A stretch of DNA of 64,000 nucleotides from Actinophytocola oryzae (lineage in GTDB: Bacteria; Actinomycetota; Actinomycetes; Mycobacteriales; Pseudonocardiaceae). Below the pieces are notes generated by a model. It had not been told where the DNA came from. It saw only the letters and a list, made by a program, of their open reading frames with translations, and made no database searches. Each line of letters opens with the position of its first letter. The stretch's first letter is position 1. The DNA is taken from NCBI RefSeq assembly GCF_004364325.1, contig NZ_SOCP01000003.1, forward strand, positions 434,001 through 498,000, in the 5' to 3' direction. The position numbers and the translations under genes are program-made. Shown here one piece after another: positions 48,864 through 59,699 of the stretch.

Positions 48864-49840
48864 GTGTCGTCCCGGGCGGCCTTCTCCGCGGCTCGTTTGC
48901 GGCGCTTGCCCTCGTGCATGGCCGCGACCCGCGCCACCGGGATCTCGTGCCCCTCCGCGATCAGGTCGGCGGGCAGCCGCTGCGGCTCCGGCAGCGCGTC
49001 CGTCCACGGGTCGCCATCGCCCAGCAGTTCCGCCGCGTTGCGGATCGTGAAGTCGCGCGGACCCACGTTCTCCAGTTCGTCCCACGGGACCGGGAACGAA
49101 ACCGGCGCACCCGGCCGCACCCGAGGGCTGTAGACCGACACCACGGTCGCCCCGCCTGCCCTGGTCGAGTCGATGAAGACCTTCCCGCCCCGGTCCGCCT
49201 TGATGTAGGCGGTGGTGGCCACGTCAGGGTCGACGCGTTCGGCTCGCGCGGCGATCGCCCTGGTCGCGGCCGCCATGTCCGGCATCTCGATGTCGTTCGA
49301 GATCGGCACGATGACGTGCACGCCCTTCGCGCCGCTCGTCTTCACCACGCCGGTCAGGCCCAGGTCGGTGAGTGCTTCGCGCACCAGCAGCGCGCCCTTC
49401 ACGGCCGCGCCGAACGAGTCCGAGCCCTCCGGCGGGTCGAGGTCCAGCACCAGGTGTGTGGCCCGGTCGAGCGCGGGCACCCTCGACAGCGTCACGTGGT
49501 ACTCGACCGCCCGCTGGTTCGCGAACCACACGAGCGAGCGCCGGTCGTCACACAGCGCGTAGTGCACCTCGCGCTGTGACGACTCCGCCCAGTGCGCGTA
49601 GGTCCGCAGCCACTCCGGCGCGTACTTCGGCACGTTCTTCTGCATGAACGGTTCCTGCCCGGCACGCACCCGCACCACCGACAGCGGCCGGTCCTTCAGC
49701 GCGGGCAGGAGCCGCGTGTGGACCGCGTCGAGGTAGTCGACGAGGTCCCGTTTGGTCGCGTCCGCGCCGTCGAACAGCGGCTGGTCCAGGTTCGTCAGCG
49801 GCACATCCGCCCGCGACTCCGTGCTTTTCGCCGAGCCCAT
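48860..49840 (-). CDS. LigD-type DNA polymerase/primase domain protein
   Basis: The 326-residue protein is a stand-alone Prim-Pol domain of the LigD family. HLVLDLDPPEG (residues 129-139) gives catalytic Asp133 and Asp135; KTSGAKGVHVIVPI gives the conserved SG(A)KGxHv motif; and AERVDPDVATTAYIKADRGGKVFIDSTRAG gives the third acidic and basic residues. There is no ligase or nuclease domain, so it resembles the Prim-PolC/PolD enzymes of actinobacteria that help non-homologous end joining or excision repair. ATG 49840 is used. It is coupled to the GNAT gene. Confidence 0.9.
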   Translation of the reverse strand: MGSAKSTESRADVPLTNLDQPLFDGADATKRDLVDYLDAVHTRLLPALKDRPLSVVRVRAGQEPFMQKNVPKYAPEWLRTYAHWAESSQREVHYALCDDRRSLVWFANQRAVEYHVTLSRVPALDRATHLVLDLDPPEGSDSFGAAVKGALLVREALTDLGLTGVVKTSGAKGVHVIVPISNDIEMPDMAAATRAIAARAERVDPDVATTAYIKADRGGKVFIDSTRAGGATVVSVYSPRVRPGAPVSFPVPWDELENVGPRDFTIRNAAELLGDGDPWTDALPEPQRLPADLIAEGHEIPVARVAAMHEGKRRKRAAEKAARDDT

Positions 49841-49879
49841 GGGCTGCGACTTTAGCCTTCCGGAAGGTACGGTGCCCGC

Positions 49880-50830
49880 ATGTCCCGACCAGGAGGACCG
49901 TACCGAGACGAACAGTACCCACCACGACCGAGGCAGTACCCGCCGGACGAGTACCAGCAGGGTTACCCGCCCCGTGGCGGCCATCCCGACCTGCACCGCG
50001 GCAACCAGGGGTACGACCAGGGCGGCTACCAGCCCGGCTACGACCAGGGCGGCTACGACGACCGCGGCTACGTCCAGGGCCGTGGCCAGGGCTACGACCA
50101 GGGGTACGACCGCGGCGGGTACGACGACCGCGGGTACGACGACCGCGGGTACCGCCAGCCGGCCGCGCGTCAGCCCGCGGAGAGACCCCGGCCCGAGCCG
50201 GAGCGTTACGACGACGACGGCGGCCGCGGGTTCCGGATCCCCGGTCTCGGGCTCGTCCTGAGCCTCCTCGGGCTGGTCGTCCAGGTGCTGAGCCTCACCG
50301 TGCTGCCGTGGATCTCCGCGGCGGGCGGCACCACCGAGCTGCCCAAGATCTGGAACCTGCTCCGTCACACCGGTGAGAACGGCTTCGGCGGCGCGTACGT
50401 GCTGCTGTTCAGCTACCCGCTGGCCGTGCTCGGCGTCCTGCTGTCGCTGGTGGCGGTGATCCAGTCCGTGGCCATGAAGGTCATCTGGGCGATCCTGGCG
50501 ATCATCGGCGTCGCGGCGCTCGCGCTGCGGTTCGGCTGGGACTCGATCGGCGGCGGCGGGTTCGACTTCTCCCGCAAGGAGATCATCTACGGCGTCATCG
50601 CGCTTGCCGTGCTGGTCGTGGTGATCTTCATGCTGCGGATGGCCATGTCGACGTTCCGGATCGTCGGCGGGATCATCCTGCTGGTGTGCGCGGGCGTGCA
50701 CGTGGCCGCGCTGAACGACATGACGGGCGGCCAGGGCCTCGGGGACCTCGGCATCGGCGCGTACGGCCCGGCGGCGGGCTACGTGCTTGCCGCGCTCGCG
50801 GCGTTCATCGGCCCCCGCAAGATCGCGTGA
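49880..50830 (+). CDS. Membrane protein with long Gly/Tyr/Asp-rich disordered N-terminus
   Basis: The 316-residue protein has a low-complexity N-terminal third (about 1-118) with repeats of YDQGGY, YDDRGY and [10 protein letters not shown], then five or so transmembrane segments (about 120-146, 172-197, 202-220, 236-255, 259-278, 290-308). I recognise no family for the membrane part. Sticker-and-spacer Tyr/Gly/Arg repeats are typical of proteins that phase-separate or bind surfaces; this is a guess. Its stop overlaps the GTG of the SDR gene by 3-4 nt. Confidence 0.7.
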   Translation: MSRPGGPYRDEQYPPRPRQYPPDEYQQGYPPRGGHPDLHRGNQGYDQGGYQPGYDQGGYDDRGYVQGRGQGYDQGYDRGGYDDRGYDDRGYRQPAARQPAERPRPEPERYDDDGGRGFRIPGLGLVLSLLGLVVQVLSLTVLPWISAAGGTTELPKIWNLLRHTGENGFGGAYVLLFSYPLAVLGVLLSLVAVIQSVAMKVIWAILAIIGVAALALRFGWDSIGGGGFDFSRKEIIYGVIALAVLVVVIFMLRMAMSTFRIVGGIILLVCAGVHVAALNDMTGGQGLGDLGIGAYGPAAGYVLAALAAFIGPRKIA

Positions 50831-51555
50831 GGACCGCTGTCGTCACCGGCGGCGGCAGCGGGCTCGGCAGGGCGATGGCGGTTCGTCTGGCGACGCGCTA
50901 CCACGTGGTGGTCGCCGGCCGGACCGCGTCGTCGCTCGACGAGGTCGCCGCCGAGACCGGCGGCACCGCTGTGGTCACCGACGTCCGCTCGCGCGAGTCG
51001 GTCACCGCGCTGTTCGACGTGGTCCGCGACCGCTTCGGCCGCCTGGACCTGCTGGTCAACAACGCGGGCCTGTTCGGGCGGGGCGGGCCGATCGCGTCCG
51101 TCGACGCCGAGGACTGGCAGGCGGTCGTGGACACCAACCTCAACGGCGCGTTCTGGTGCGCGCAGGCCGCGTTCCGGCTGATGTCCACACAGGAGCCGCG
51201 TGGCGGGCGGATCATCAACAACGGCTCCATCTCCGCGCACGCGCCGCGCCCGCACGCCGTGGCCTACACCGCGACCAAGCACGCGATCACGGGTCTCACG
51301 AAGGCGCTGTCGCTGGAGGGCCGCGAGTTCGACATCGCGTGCGGGCAGATCGACATCGGCAACGCGGCGACGGACATGACCGCCGCCATGGGCTCGGGGG
51401 TGCTGCAGGCCAACGGCAGCACCATGCCGGAGCCGACGATGAACGCCGACGACGTGGCCGACATGGTGCTGCACATGGCCGAGCTACCCCTGACCGCGAA
51501 CGTGCAGTTCATGACCGTGATGGCCACGAACATGCCCTACATCGGCCGCGGCTAG
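50827..51555 (+). CDS. Short-chain dehydrogenase/reductase
   Basis: This 242-residue classical SDR has the nucleotide loop TGGGSGLG (residues 7-14), NNAG (about 78-81), the catalytic Ser region [10 protein letters not shown] and the active-site YTATKH (about 147-152). It would oxidise or reduce a hydroxyl/carbonyl with NAD(P). GTG 50827 overlaps the preceding stop. The 30-bp tandem array begins 16 nt after its stop. Substrate unknown. Confidence 0.9.
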   Translation: MRTAVVTGGGSGLGRAMAVRLATRYHVVVAGRTASSLDEVAAETGGTAVVTDVRSRESVTALFDVVRDRFGRLDLLVNNAGLFGRGGPIASVDAEDWQAVVDTNLNGAFWCAQAAFRLMSTQEPRGGRIINNGSISAHAPRPHAVAYTATKHAITGLTKALSLEGREFDIACGQIDIGNAATDMTAAMGSGVLQANGSTMPEPTMNADDVADMVLHMAELPLTANVQFMTVMATNMPYIGRG

Positions 51556-51570
51556 GCCCCCGCCCAACGC

Positions 51571-51770
51571 AATGAAGGCGCCCTTCAGTACGCCCACCGT
51601 TACGAAGGCGCCCATCGGTACACCCACCGTTACGAAGGCGCCCTTCAGTACGCCCACCGTTACGAAGGCGCCCTTCAGTACACCCACCGTTACGAAGGCG
51701 CCCATCGGTACACCCACCGTTACGAAGGCGCCCTTCAGTACACCCACCGTTACGAAGGCGCCCTTCAGTG
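51571..51770. repeat. Tandem array of a 30-bp unit, about 6.7 copies
   Basis: Units start at 51571, 51601, 51631, 51661, 51691, 51721 and 51751 (last one incomplete). The core of each is TACGAAGGCGCCCTTCAGTA or the variant with CCCATCGG, followed by CRCCCACCGT. The core GAAGG-CGC-CCTTC is a palindrome. Two unit types alternate in the order A-B-A-A-B-A-A. There are no spacers, so it is not a CRISPR array. Being a multiple of three it keeps all frames open and produces spurious 10-residue peptide repeats. Confidence 0.9.
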
Positions 51771-54696
51771 CGGTCCCGGGTCCGTTGCCCTGGTGCGCCA
51801 GTCCGGGACCTCCTCTGCGGACAGGGCGGCCGGGATGATCGCGGCCCGGTCGACCGCGCCGGTCAGTCCCGTTCACCGTCGCGTGTCGGGCGTTCGGTGA
51901 CGCGTCGGTCACCGTGGTGCCACTGTCCGGGTCCCACGCGACGACGGTCCCGGCCGGAACCGGACACGGTGTCATCGGCTCGATCCGCAAAGCCGCCACT
52001 CCCGTCGACCGCCACCCGTCACCGGCTAGCACCGCCTGGATGCTCTGGCGGCTCGCGGTGCCCGCGGCGGGCGTGACGTGGACGGTGTAGGTCCGGGACT
52101 GTCCACGCCGGAGGGTCGCAAACGGTTGCGAGGCCGGTTCGACGGTCCAGCCCTCGGGTGCGGTCAGGGCGAGCGTCGCGCCCGGCACGTCCCGGTCGCG
52201 GGCCGTGACCGTCACGGTCGCGCCGAACGGGACACCCGCGTCGGCCTGCGGCGGTGCGGCGACGGACACCGACACCCCCGAGGTGGCCACGTAGGTGTGC
52301 CCGGCCACGGCCCTGATGGTGATCTCGTTGCCGTGTCGCCGGAACGGCACCCGCTTGCCCGTCCGCTTGTCGACGACCTGGAACAACCCGTCGAACAGCT
52401 TGCTGGACACGGTCATCGGCGCCGTCCTCCCGGCAGCCAGCGCGATGCGGGTGGGCACGCCGCCGACCCAGTCGGTGTCGACGGTGACGTCACCGCGTGC
52501 CCGCAGCCCCTTGACCGAGCCCGTCGCCCACTCGTCCGGCACGGCGGGCAGCACGTCGACGACGCCGCGCTGGCTCTGCAGCAGCATCTCCGCGACACCG
52601 GCCGTCGCGCCGAAGTTGCCGTCGATCTGGAACGGCGGGTGGGTGTCCCACAGGTTGTCCAGGGTGCTGCTCTTGAGCAGTTCCTCCAGCATCGTGTGGG
52701 AGTGGTTGCCGTCGAGGAGCCGCGCCCAGAAGTTGATCTTCCAGGCCTTGCTCCAGCCGGTGCCGCCGTCACCGCGTGCGGTGAGTGACACCTTCGCGGC
52801 GTTCACCAGTTCCGGGTCCTCCTGCGGGGTGATCTGCCGGCCGGGGTGCAGGGCGAACAGGTGCGACACGTGCCGGTGGTCGTTGTTCGGGTCGTCCCAG
52901 TCCTCCTTCCACTCCTGCAGCTGTCCCCAGCTACCGACGCGCAGGCCCGGGTCGAGCCGGTCGAGGTAGCCTCCGATCTCACGCGCGAAGGCCTTGTCCC
53001 CCAACGTGGTCGCCGCCTCCGCGGTGTTGGTGAACAGGTCCCACACGATCTCCTGCGACATCGAGGCACCCGCCGAGAACGGCCCCTGCTCCGGCGAGAA
53101 GCTGGGGCTGACGACGAGCCTGCCGTCACGCGGGTCCTCGACCAGCTCGTCGAACCAGAAGGTCGCGAGGTCACGCATCATCGGGTAGGCCTCGCGGCGC
53201 AGGAAGTCCCTGTCCTGTGTGAACAGGTAGTGCTCGTAGTAGTGCTGGGCGAGCCACGCGCCCGCCTCGGGGAACCAGAACGAGGTCGCCCAGTCGTGCA
53301 CGCCGGTGAACCCGAACGGGTTGGTCTCGTTGTGCACGACCCAGCCGCGGTTGCCGAACATGTCCCGCGCGGTCTTCCTGCCTGGCGGGACCATGCTGTC
53401 GACGTAGTCGAACAGGGGGCCGGCGGTCTCGGCGAGGTTGGTGGTCTCGGCGGGCCAGTAGTTCATCTGGAGGTTGATGTTGACGTGGTAGTCGGCGCTC
53501 CAGGGCGGTGAGGTCGTGTTGTTCCAGACCCCCTGGAGGTTCGCGGGCAGCGAGCCCGCGCGGGAGGAGGAGATGAGGAGGTAGCGGCCGTACTGGAAGT
53601 ACAGGACCTCGAGGGCCTTGCGGGTCGCGGGTGGCGTGGTCGCGTCGCGGTAGGCGCGGAGGAGGTCGTCGGTGGGGAGGTCGGGCATCTGCTGCCCCAC
53701 GTCGAGGGAGACGCGGTCGAAGAGTCGCCTGTAGTCGGCGGTGTGCGCGGCCTTGAGCGCCTGGAAGGACTTCCGGCCCGCGGCGTCGACCCGGTGGGTG
53801 ACGCTCCGGTGCGGGTCGGCGCCCCGGTAGGTCGGGTAGGTGAGGGAGTAGTCGGTGCCGGCGGCGAGCACCAGGGTCACGGAGTCGGCGTTCGCGACCG
53901 TGACGGTGCCGTCGGCGTTGTCCGTCCGGGTGCCGCCGTCGTTGCGCACGAGCAGCTGCGACTCGAACCGCATGCCGTTGTCGGTGAGGTTGCCTGCGAA
54001 GGTGATCCGCCCGTTCCGCGCGGTGACGGCCTTGGACCGGTTGTCCGGCGCGGTGATCGAGGTGGTGAAGCTGACCTTGCCCCGTCGGCCGGCCCCGACC
54101 CGCGCGACGATGACGTCGTCGGCGGCGGAGGCGAAGTACTCGCGCGAGAAGGTGACGCCACCGGACTCATAGGACACGCCTGCGACGGACGCGCCGATGT
54201 CGAGGCTGCGCCGGTAGCCGGTCACGTCGGCGGGCTCCTCGGGCTGGGTGAGCCGAACGTCGCCGAACGTCTGGTAGCTGCCGAAGCCGGTCTTGGGCTG
54301 CCCGAGCACGCCCGCCACCCACTCCGGGGTGACCTGCTGCTCGGCACTGATCCGATCTTGCACCTGGGCGATGGCCCCCGGCCGGGGCTGGTGCCAGTTC
54401 CCGAAGTCGTAGCCGGGTGAGCCGGGGCCGCCCGTCCACAGTGTCTTCTCGTTGAACTGCAGCTGTTCGGTGCGGACGCCACCGAAGACGCTCATCCCGA
54501 GCGCGCCGTTGCCGATGGGGAGTGACTGGGACTCCCAGTCGGTGGCCGGTTCGTCATACCACAGGGTCATGCCGGAATCGTGCGGTCGCCGGTCCGGGTG
54601 GCCCGCGCCCTGAGCAGGTGCGACGGCCGTGAGCAGCGCGGACGTGGCGAGAACCACGACCGCGAGGAGGCAGGACGCTCTTCGCTGAACGCGCAT
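51765..54696 (-). CDS. Secreted GH95 alpha-L-fucosidase, C-terminus probably frameshifted
   Basis: The exported enzyme has a signal peptide (1-30) and the GH95 catalytic domain: WDEPA-like [28 protein letters not shown] at the start, [25 protein letters not shown] in the middle, and [23 protein letters not shown] with the catalytic-region Asn/His. It should release alpha-L-fucose (or L-galactose) from oligosaccharides. After a beta domain, a LamG-like start [18 protein letters not shown] is seen. At about 51867 the frame appears to slip by one base: the other frame then reads [19 protein letters not shown] and ends at 51765, beside the repeat array. Without the slip, the open frame runs through the array to 51484 and overlaps the SDR gene. 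ATG 54696 is chosen for the signal peptide. Confidence 0.82.
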
Positions 54697-54831
54697 ATTC
54701 AGTACATCCCTCGCGTAAAGGATCGACACCACGAGGCTAGACATCGGATGTATGAGAGTCCAGTAACCCGCCCGACTGATCCGACCACCCCGCGTGATAC
54801 CTATGGCCGACCAGCAAGCAGTGGGGGGCAC

Positions 54832-56106
54832 ATGGACATGGCGAAACTGACCGAAGTGGCCGAGACGATGCGCAGGTTCGTGGAGACGGCGGCCGCTGCC
54901 GACGAGCCGCCACCGGAGAGCGCGGTCCCGACGAACTCGGCGGCGACGAGGATGGCGACGACCGCGAGGCAGAGCTACCAGAAGACCGCGAGGTGGATGC
55001 TGGCCGCCTTCGCGGCGGTGGGCATCCTGATCTTCGGCTCGCTGCCGTTCGCCGCGATAGCGGACGTGGAGCTGCGGTGGCCGGAAAGCCTGTGGCTGGT
55101 CGGCGGTTTACTCGTGGCGGTGGCGGGGATCGTGGCGGCGGTGATCTCGGTATCGCTGGTCAACGAACCGGAGGACGTCAGCCTGGGCGAGCTGGACTGT
55201 GACCTGCGGGGGCTGCAGGAGACCGACGAGAAGGGCTTCCTCTGGGTCGACGAGAAGCCGGTGCTGAAGGTGGGCAGGCTCAGTGCGGCCTGGAACCCGA
55301 GGATCGCCGCCAGGATCGAACTGGTGAACATCCTGCACGGCCCCGAGTCGTCGGCACACCTGGGCCCGAACCTGGGGTCGGAACGTCCCGCGTCGGTGAC
55401 GAACCTGATCCAGAAACTGGGCGAGCTGGAGTCGAGACACGCGAGCCTGGCCCCGCTGGTGGCGAGGCACACGGTGGCGATCGAGTCGTACGAGAAGCGG
55501 ACGGCGGCGCTGAAGGAGCTGCTGGAGGAGCTACGAAGCCGCATGGGATCCGTCCTGGACACCGAGCTGAACGCGGCGGCCTCGATGCACACGGCGACGG
55601 CCGCGAAACTCGACCAGGAACGGGCTTCGCTGACGGTCAAGAAACAGGAGCTGGCCGAGATAGACGACCAGCTGAAGCTGTACCACGACCACCGGGACCT
55701 GGTGCTCGCTGAGTCGGGCGTGATGCAACTGCGGGGCACTTTCCGCCTGGCGCGGCGGATCCTGGCTGTCGCGGCGATGCTGACGCTGTTCGGTGGTACG
55801 GCCTATGCGCTGTCCCTGCCGGGTGCGAAGAAGGAACCGCAGGCGGTGGCGGCTCCGCAGGTGGCGGCGAGCCCGGCGCCGCCGTACGAAACAGGCCTGC
55901 CTGCGAAGGTGGTGGTGCACAAGGGCACCACGGCCGCCACCGACCTCCCGCCGGAATGCGCGGACAGAGAGCTACAGGCGATCTGGATCGGCGACGACCG
56001 GGTGCCATCCATCGCGGGGCCGTTCCGGGTCGTCGTGACAGAGGCACCCTGCCGAGGCCAGCTGACGGTCCCCAAGGGAGAAGGCAGCTTCACCCTGGTG
56101 AGCTGA
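54832..56106 (+). CDS. Membrane protein with long coiled coil, function unknown
   Basis: I recognise no family. The 424-residue protein has two adjacent transmembrane segments (about 53-76 and 86-110), a cytoplasmic or periplasmic coiled-coil region (about 190-285, [40 protein letters not shown]), a third transmembrane segment (about 308-328) and a C-terminal soluble domain with two Cys ([37 protein letters not shown]). ATG 54832 follows a GGGGGG stretch. It stands alone, ending at a strong hairpin shared with parC. The layout recalls ring- or scaffold-forming membrane proteins, but that is only shape. Confidence 0.72.
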   Translation: MDMAKLTEVAETMRRFVETAAAADEPPPESAVPTNSAATRMATTARQSYQKTARWMLAAFAAVGILIFGSLPFAAIADVELRWPESLWLVGGLLVAVAGIVAAVISVSLVNEPEDVSLGELDCDLRGLQETDEKGFLWVDEKPVLKVGRLSAAWNPRIAARIELVNILHGPESSAHLGPNLGSERPASVTNLIQKLGELESRHASLAPLVARHTVAIESYEKRTAALKELLEELRSRMGSVLDTELNAAASMHTATAAKLDQERASLTVKKQELAEIDDQLKLYHDHRDLVLAESGVMQLRGTFRLARRILAVAAMLTLFGGTAYALSLPGAKKEPQAVAAPQVAASPAPPYETGLPAKVVVHKGTTAATDLPPECADRELQAIWIGDDRVPSIAGPFRVVVTEAPCRGQLTVPKGEGSFTLVS

Positions 56107-56110
56107 CCTC

Positions 56111-56147
56111 GTGAAGGCGTCCTCCGCGTGACGGAGGACGCCTTCAC
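56111..56147. terminator. Bidirectional hairpin terminator, member of the GAAGG repeat family
   Basis: GTGAAGGCGTCCTCCG (56111-56126) pairs perfectly with CGGAGGACGCCTTCAC (56132-56147): 16-bp stem, 5-nt loop, between convergent stops at 56106 and 56156. The right arm plus following GGCGTTAC matches the GAAGGACGCCTTC repeats at 38300-38342. Confidence 0.85.
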
Positions 56148-56155
56148 GGCGTTAC

Positions 56156-59100
56156 TCAGCCGCGCTCGATGAGGTGCCCGATCACATCCGGCCCGGGGTG
56201 AGCGGTCCCGGACCCGTCCCGCCGCGTGTCCGCCTCCGGCAGCTCCACAGAAGACCCGGTGGAGGACGCCCCGGCGGGCCGGGGTCCGACCCAGGCGAGG
56301 ACCAACGACCGCTCCCCCTTGAGGAACCGGTGAGTCCGCACCCCGCCCGTGGCCCGCCCCTTCGCCGGGTACAGCTCGAACGGCGTGACCTTCACACTCT
56401 GCCCGGTACACGTGACGACCATCGGCTCCCCGTGGTCGTCGTCGTCGGTCCGGACCGCACCGAAGAACACGGCAGACGAACCGGCGGTCAGGTTGATCCC
56501 GGCCATCCCACCGCCCTTGACCCCCTGCGGTCGCACCAGCGAGACGCTGTACCGCAGCAACGAAGAGTCGGACGAGACGAACACCAGCTCCTCGGCCCCG
56601 TCGACCAGCCACGACGCACCGACGACCTCGTCGCCGTCCTTCAGCGTGATGACCTCGAACTCGTCGGACCGCACCGGCCACTCCGGCGCACACACCTTGA
56701 CGACCCCGTGCCGAGTCCCCAGCGCGAGCCCCGGCGACCCCTCCGCCCGCTCCCCGAGCGGCGCGATGCCGACGACCTTCTCCCCCTTCTCCAGGGGAAC
56801 CAGCTCACTGGCCGCCATCCCGCCCCGCAGGGACACCGTCCCGGCCGCCTCCGGCAACACGGGCAACGGCAGCACGTCCGTCTTGAACGCGCGTCCCCGG
56901 CTCGTCACCAGCAGGATCTGGCCGCGGGCGGTCGAGTGCACCACCGACGACACCGTGTCGTGCTTGGCACGTCCGCTGCGCTTGCGTGCCTCGGTCGCCT
57001 CCTCCGACTCCGCGGCCGTGCGCGCGACGAGCCCGGTCGCGGACAGGATGACCTGACACGGATCGTCGGCGACCTCCAGCGGACCGGCCGGCTTGGATGC
57101 GGCCAGCACCTCCTTGAGGTCACCGTCGATCAGCGCCGTGCGCCGCTCACCGCCCAGGTCCTTCGCGACCTTCGCCAGCTCCGAGGACACGAGCCGCTTG
57201 AGCACCGACTCGTTCTCGAGGATCTTGGTCAGCTCGGCGATCTCCGACCGCAGCCTGTCCTGCTCCTGCTCCAGTTCCAGCTTGTCGTACCTGGTGAGCC
57301 TGCGCAGCGGCGTGTCGAGGATGTAGGTGGCCTGGATCTCGGAGAGCTTGAAGCGCTTCATCAGGCCCTCCTTCGCCGCCGCCGCGTCGTCGCTCGCGCG
57401 GATCAGCCGGATCACCTTGTCGATGTCCAGCAACGCGATGAGCAGACCCTCGACGAGGTGCAGCCGCTCCTCGCGCTTGCGGCGGCGGAACCGCGTGCGC
57501 CGCGTGACGACGTCGTAGCGGTGCCGCAGGAAGACCTCGAGCAGAGCCTTGAGCCCGAGGGTCCTCGGCTGCCCGTCGACCAGCACCAGGTTGTTGATCC
57601 CGAACGACTGCTCCATCGGCGTGAGCCGGTACAGGTCGGCGAGCAGGGCCTGCGGGTTGACGCCGACCTTGCACTCGATCACGACGCGGGTGCCGTTCTC
57701 CCGGTCGGTGAGGTCCTTGACGTCCGCGATCCCGGTCAGCCGCTTGGACTTCGTCACCTCGTCGGTGATCTTCTCGATGATCTTCTCGGGCCCCACGGCG
57801 TACGGCAGCTCGACGATCGTGATCGCCTGCCTGCCGCGACTGCCCTCCAGCAGCCCGATCTCCACCTTCGCACGCATGCGGACCACACCGCGGCCGGTCT
57901 CGTAGGCGCGCCGCACCTCGTCGAGCCCGAGCAACATGCCACCGGTGGGCAGATCGGGCCCCGGCACGAACTCCATGAGCTTGTCGAGCGTCGCGTCCGG
58001 GTGGTGGATGAGCCATCGCGCCGCACCGATCACCTCGGCGAGGTTGTGCGGGATCATGTTGGTGGCCATCCCGACCGCGATCCCGGACGTCCCGTTCACC
58101 AGCAGGTTCGGGAACGCGGCGGGCAGCACGGACGGCTCGTCGAGCGAACCGTCGTAGTTCGGCCGGAAGTCGACGGTGTCCTCGCCAAGCTCCCCGACGA
58201 GCAGCATGGCCTCGTTGGACAGCCGGGACTCGGTGTTGTGGTTGACGAACCCACCGGCGAGGAACGAGTGGTCGTCGGACTCGACCCGCACCGAGTACAC
58301 CTCGGCAGGCTCACCGGCCTCGACCGAGGCGACCTCCTCGAAGCGATAGCCGGAGTCCATCACGGGCAGGACGGTGGCGAGGATCTCCGGGTCCTCGATC
58401 CGGTCGATGATCCGCAGCCGCTCGGTCTCCCACCGCTCCACCCGGTCGAAGTCGTGCTGCGTCAACCAGTCGCGGCCATGGCGTTCGGGGTCGAGTGCGG
58501 ATCGCACGAAGTCGGCGACGAAGGGCACCCTGTCCTGGCTCAGCCCGTGCGACTCCGAACGATCGAGGAGCTGGTCCATCTCGGCCTGCCCGGTGGGCGG
58601 GAACCCGACACGCTCCACATACGCCCGCACGTTCCGCGGGCCCGACACCACGAGGCGGTGCTCGACCGACCCGGCCGCGTCCGTGTGGTTCCGGTGCGTG
58701 GCGACGACTCCGAACTCGGCCAGCAGTTCCTGCACCTCGGCGGCCAGCCGCGCGCTGTACGTCGTGTAGCGGACGGTGACCCCGTCGAGCGCCGGGCGAG
58801 GCCCGCCGCCTCCTTCGAACAACGCCATCAGGAAGGCCCGCTTGACGCCCCACCCGGACGACCACACGACCTCCGGGACGAACCTGTCCCGGGCCTCGCG
58901 GGCGCTGACCTCGCCGAGCACGCACTCCCGCGCGGTCGGGATCACCTGCATCCAGGCGTTCCTGGCGACGCACACGGTCATCCCGGGTCGAAGCTCGTCC
59001 AGCCGCCGCCACTGGAATACCGGCACCCCCATCGGGGCCTCGAGGCACAGCACGAGGTGGTTCTCACTGCCCCGCAGCGAGTAACCCGACTTCGAGGTCA

Positions 59101-59686
59101 AGCGCAGCGTCGGGTGCACACCCGAGTTGAACACCTTGTTGACGCGAACGGCCTTGCCGTCCTTGTCGAGCACCTCGAAGTCCGCGTCGGCCTCCGAGTC
59201 CGGCGGCAGGTCGACCACGTCGGCGATGCGCGGACTGGAGCCGTCGGCCAGGCGGATCCGAGTGTCACCGACCACGCAGTAGCGGCTCGCGGCCGGTCCG
59301 TCGTCCGGGGACCCGAAGTTGCCGTGTCCGTCCACCAGTGGCGCGTTCATCGAGAAGTCCTGCGCCAGGCGGACCATCGCGTCGTAGATCGCGGTGTCGC
59401 CGTGTGGGTGGTACTTGCCCATCACGTCGCCGACCACGCGGGAGGACTTCACGTACGCGTGCGTCGGCCGGTAGCCGTTCTCGTTCATCGAGTACAGGAT
59501 GCGGCGGTGGACCGGTTTGAGGCCGTCCCGGGCGTCGGGCAGTGCGCGGGAGTGGATCACCGAGTACGCGTACTCCAGGTAGGAGTCCTCGATCTCGGTC
59601 TTCAGCGGGGTCTCGAAGACCTGCGCGCCCGCGCTGTCGAACGCGGACGGGTCGACCCGGGTCGTGGGTGCCTTGCGGCGTGCCAT
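56156..59686 (-). CDS. parC: Type II topoisomerase A subunit (ParC-like), interrupted in frame by an intein
   Basis: The 1176-residue precursor contains an 828-residue extein. ParC/GyrA motifs are clear: [40 protein letters not shown] (28-67), [21 protein letters not shown] (91-111) and PAASRY with catalytic Tyr136. An intein (residues 137-484) begins at Cys immediately after Tyr136 and ends His-Asn before Thr485. The rest has the tower ([38 protein letters not shown]), the coiled coil and a beta-pinwheel without a clear GyrA-box, which argues against true gyrase. With ParE upstream 13 nt away it should form a decatenating enzyme. Splicing is needed for activity, since the catalytic Tyr is next to the insertion. 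Confidence 0.93.
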   Translation of the reverse strand: MARRKAPTTRVDPSAFDSAGAQVFETPLKTEIEDSYLEYAYSVIHSRALPDARDGLKPVHRRILYSMNENGYRPTHAYVKSSRVVGDVMGKYHPHGDTAIYDAMVRLAQDFSMNAPLVDGHGNFGSPDDGPAASRYCVVGDTRIRLADGSSPRIADVVDLPPDSEADADFEVLDKDGKAVRVNKVFNSGVHPTLRLTSKSGYSLRGSENHLVLCLEAPMGVPVFQWRRLDELRPGMTVCVARNAWMQVIPTARECVLGEVSAREARDRFVPEVVWSSGWGVKRAFLMALFEGGGGPRPALDGVTVRYTTYSARLAAEVQELLAEFGVVATHRNHTDAAGSVEHRLVVSGPRNVRAYVERVGFPPTGQAEMDQLLDRSESHGLSQDRVPFVADFVRSALDPERHGRDWLTQHDFDRVERWETERLRIIDRIEDPEILATVLPVMDSGYRFEEVASVEAGEPAEVYSVRVESDDHSFLAGGFVNHNTESRLSNEAMLLVGELGEDTVDFRPNYDGSLDEPSVLPAAFPNLLVNGTSGIAVGMATNMIPHNLAEVIGAARWLIHHPDATLDKLMEFVPGPDLPTGGMLLGLDEVRRAYETGRGVVRMRAKVEIGLLEGSRGRQAITIVELPYAVGPEKIIEKITDEVTKSKRLTGIADVKDLTDRENGTRVVIECKVGVNPQALLADLYRLTPMEQSFGINNLVLVDGQPRTLGLKALLEVFLRHRYDVVTRRTRFRRRKREERLHLVEGLLIALLDIDKVIRLIRASDDAAAAKEGLMKRFKLSEIQATYILDTPLRRLTRYDKLELEQEQDRLRSEIAELTKILENESVLKRLVSSELAKVAKDLGGERRTALIDGDLKEVLAASKPAGPLEVADDPCQVILSATGLVARTAAESEEATEARKRSGRAKHDTVSSVVHSTARGQILLVTSRGRAFKTDVLPLPVLPEAAGTVSLRGGMAASELVPLEKGEKVVGIAPLGERAEGSPGLALGTRHGVVKVCAPEWPVRSDEFEVITLKDGDEVVGASWLVDGAEELVFVSSDSSLLRYSVSLVRPQGVKGGGMAGINLTAGSSAVFFGAVRTDDDDHGEPMVVTCTGQSVKVTPFELYPAKGRATGGVRTHRFLKGERSLVLAWVGPRPAGASSTGSSVELPEADTRRDGSGTAHPGPDVIGHLIERG
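58235..59278 (-). mobile_element. Intein in ParC, after the catalytic tyrosine, with degenerate LAGLIDADG-like motif
   Basis: The 348-residue element starts [21 protein letters not shown] (block A) with Cys1, has [10 protein letters not shown] as block B, and ends [22 protein letters not shown] with terminal His-Asn; the next extein residue is Thr. These are complete splicing residues. The position (Y^T in AASRY^TE) is that of the mycobacterial GyrA inteins. Between the splicing blocks, residues about 143-160 ([15 protein letters not shown]) look like a LAGLIDADG motif in which the second acidic residue is Gly, so cleavage is probably lost. Confidence 0.9.
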
Positions 59687-59699
59687 GTTCTTCTGTCCC

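Noticed and set aside
51571..51770. Regular 30-bp repeats that could be read as a CRISPR array
   Set aside because: Units are contiguous with no unique spacers, and no cas gene is present.
51572..51838. Plus- and minus-strand frames with 10-residue peptide repeats across the array
   Set aside because: The period is a multiple of three, so all frames stay open; there is no ribosome binding site or plausible protein, and the frames are artefacts of the repeat.
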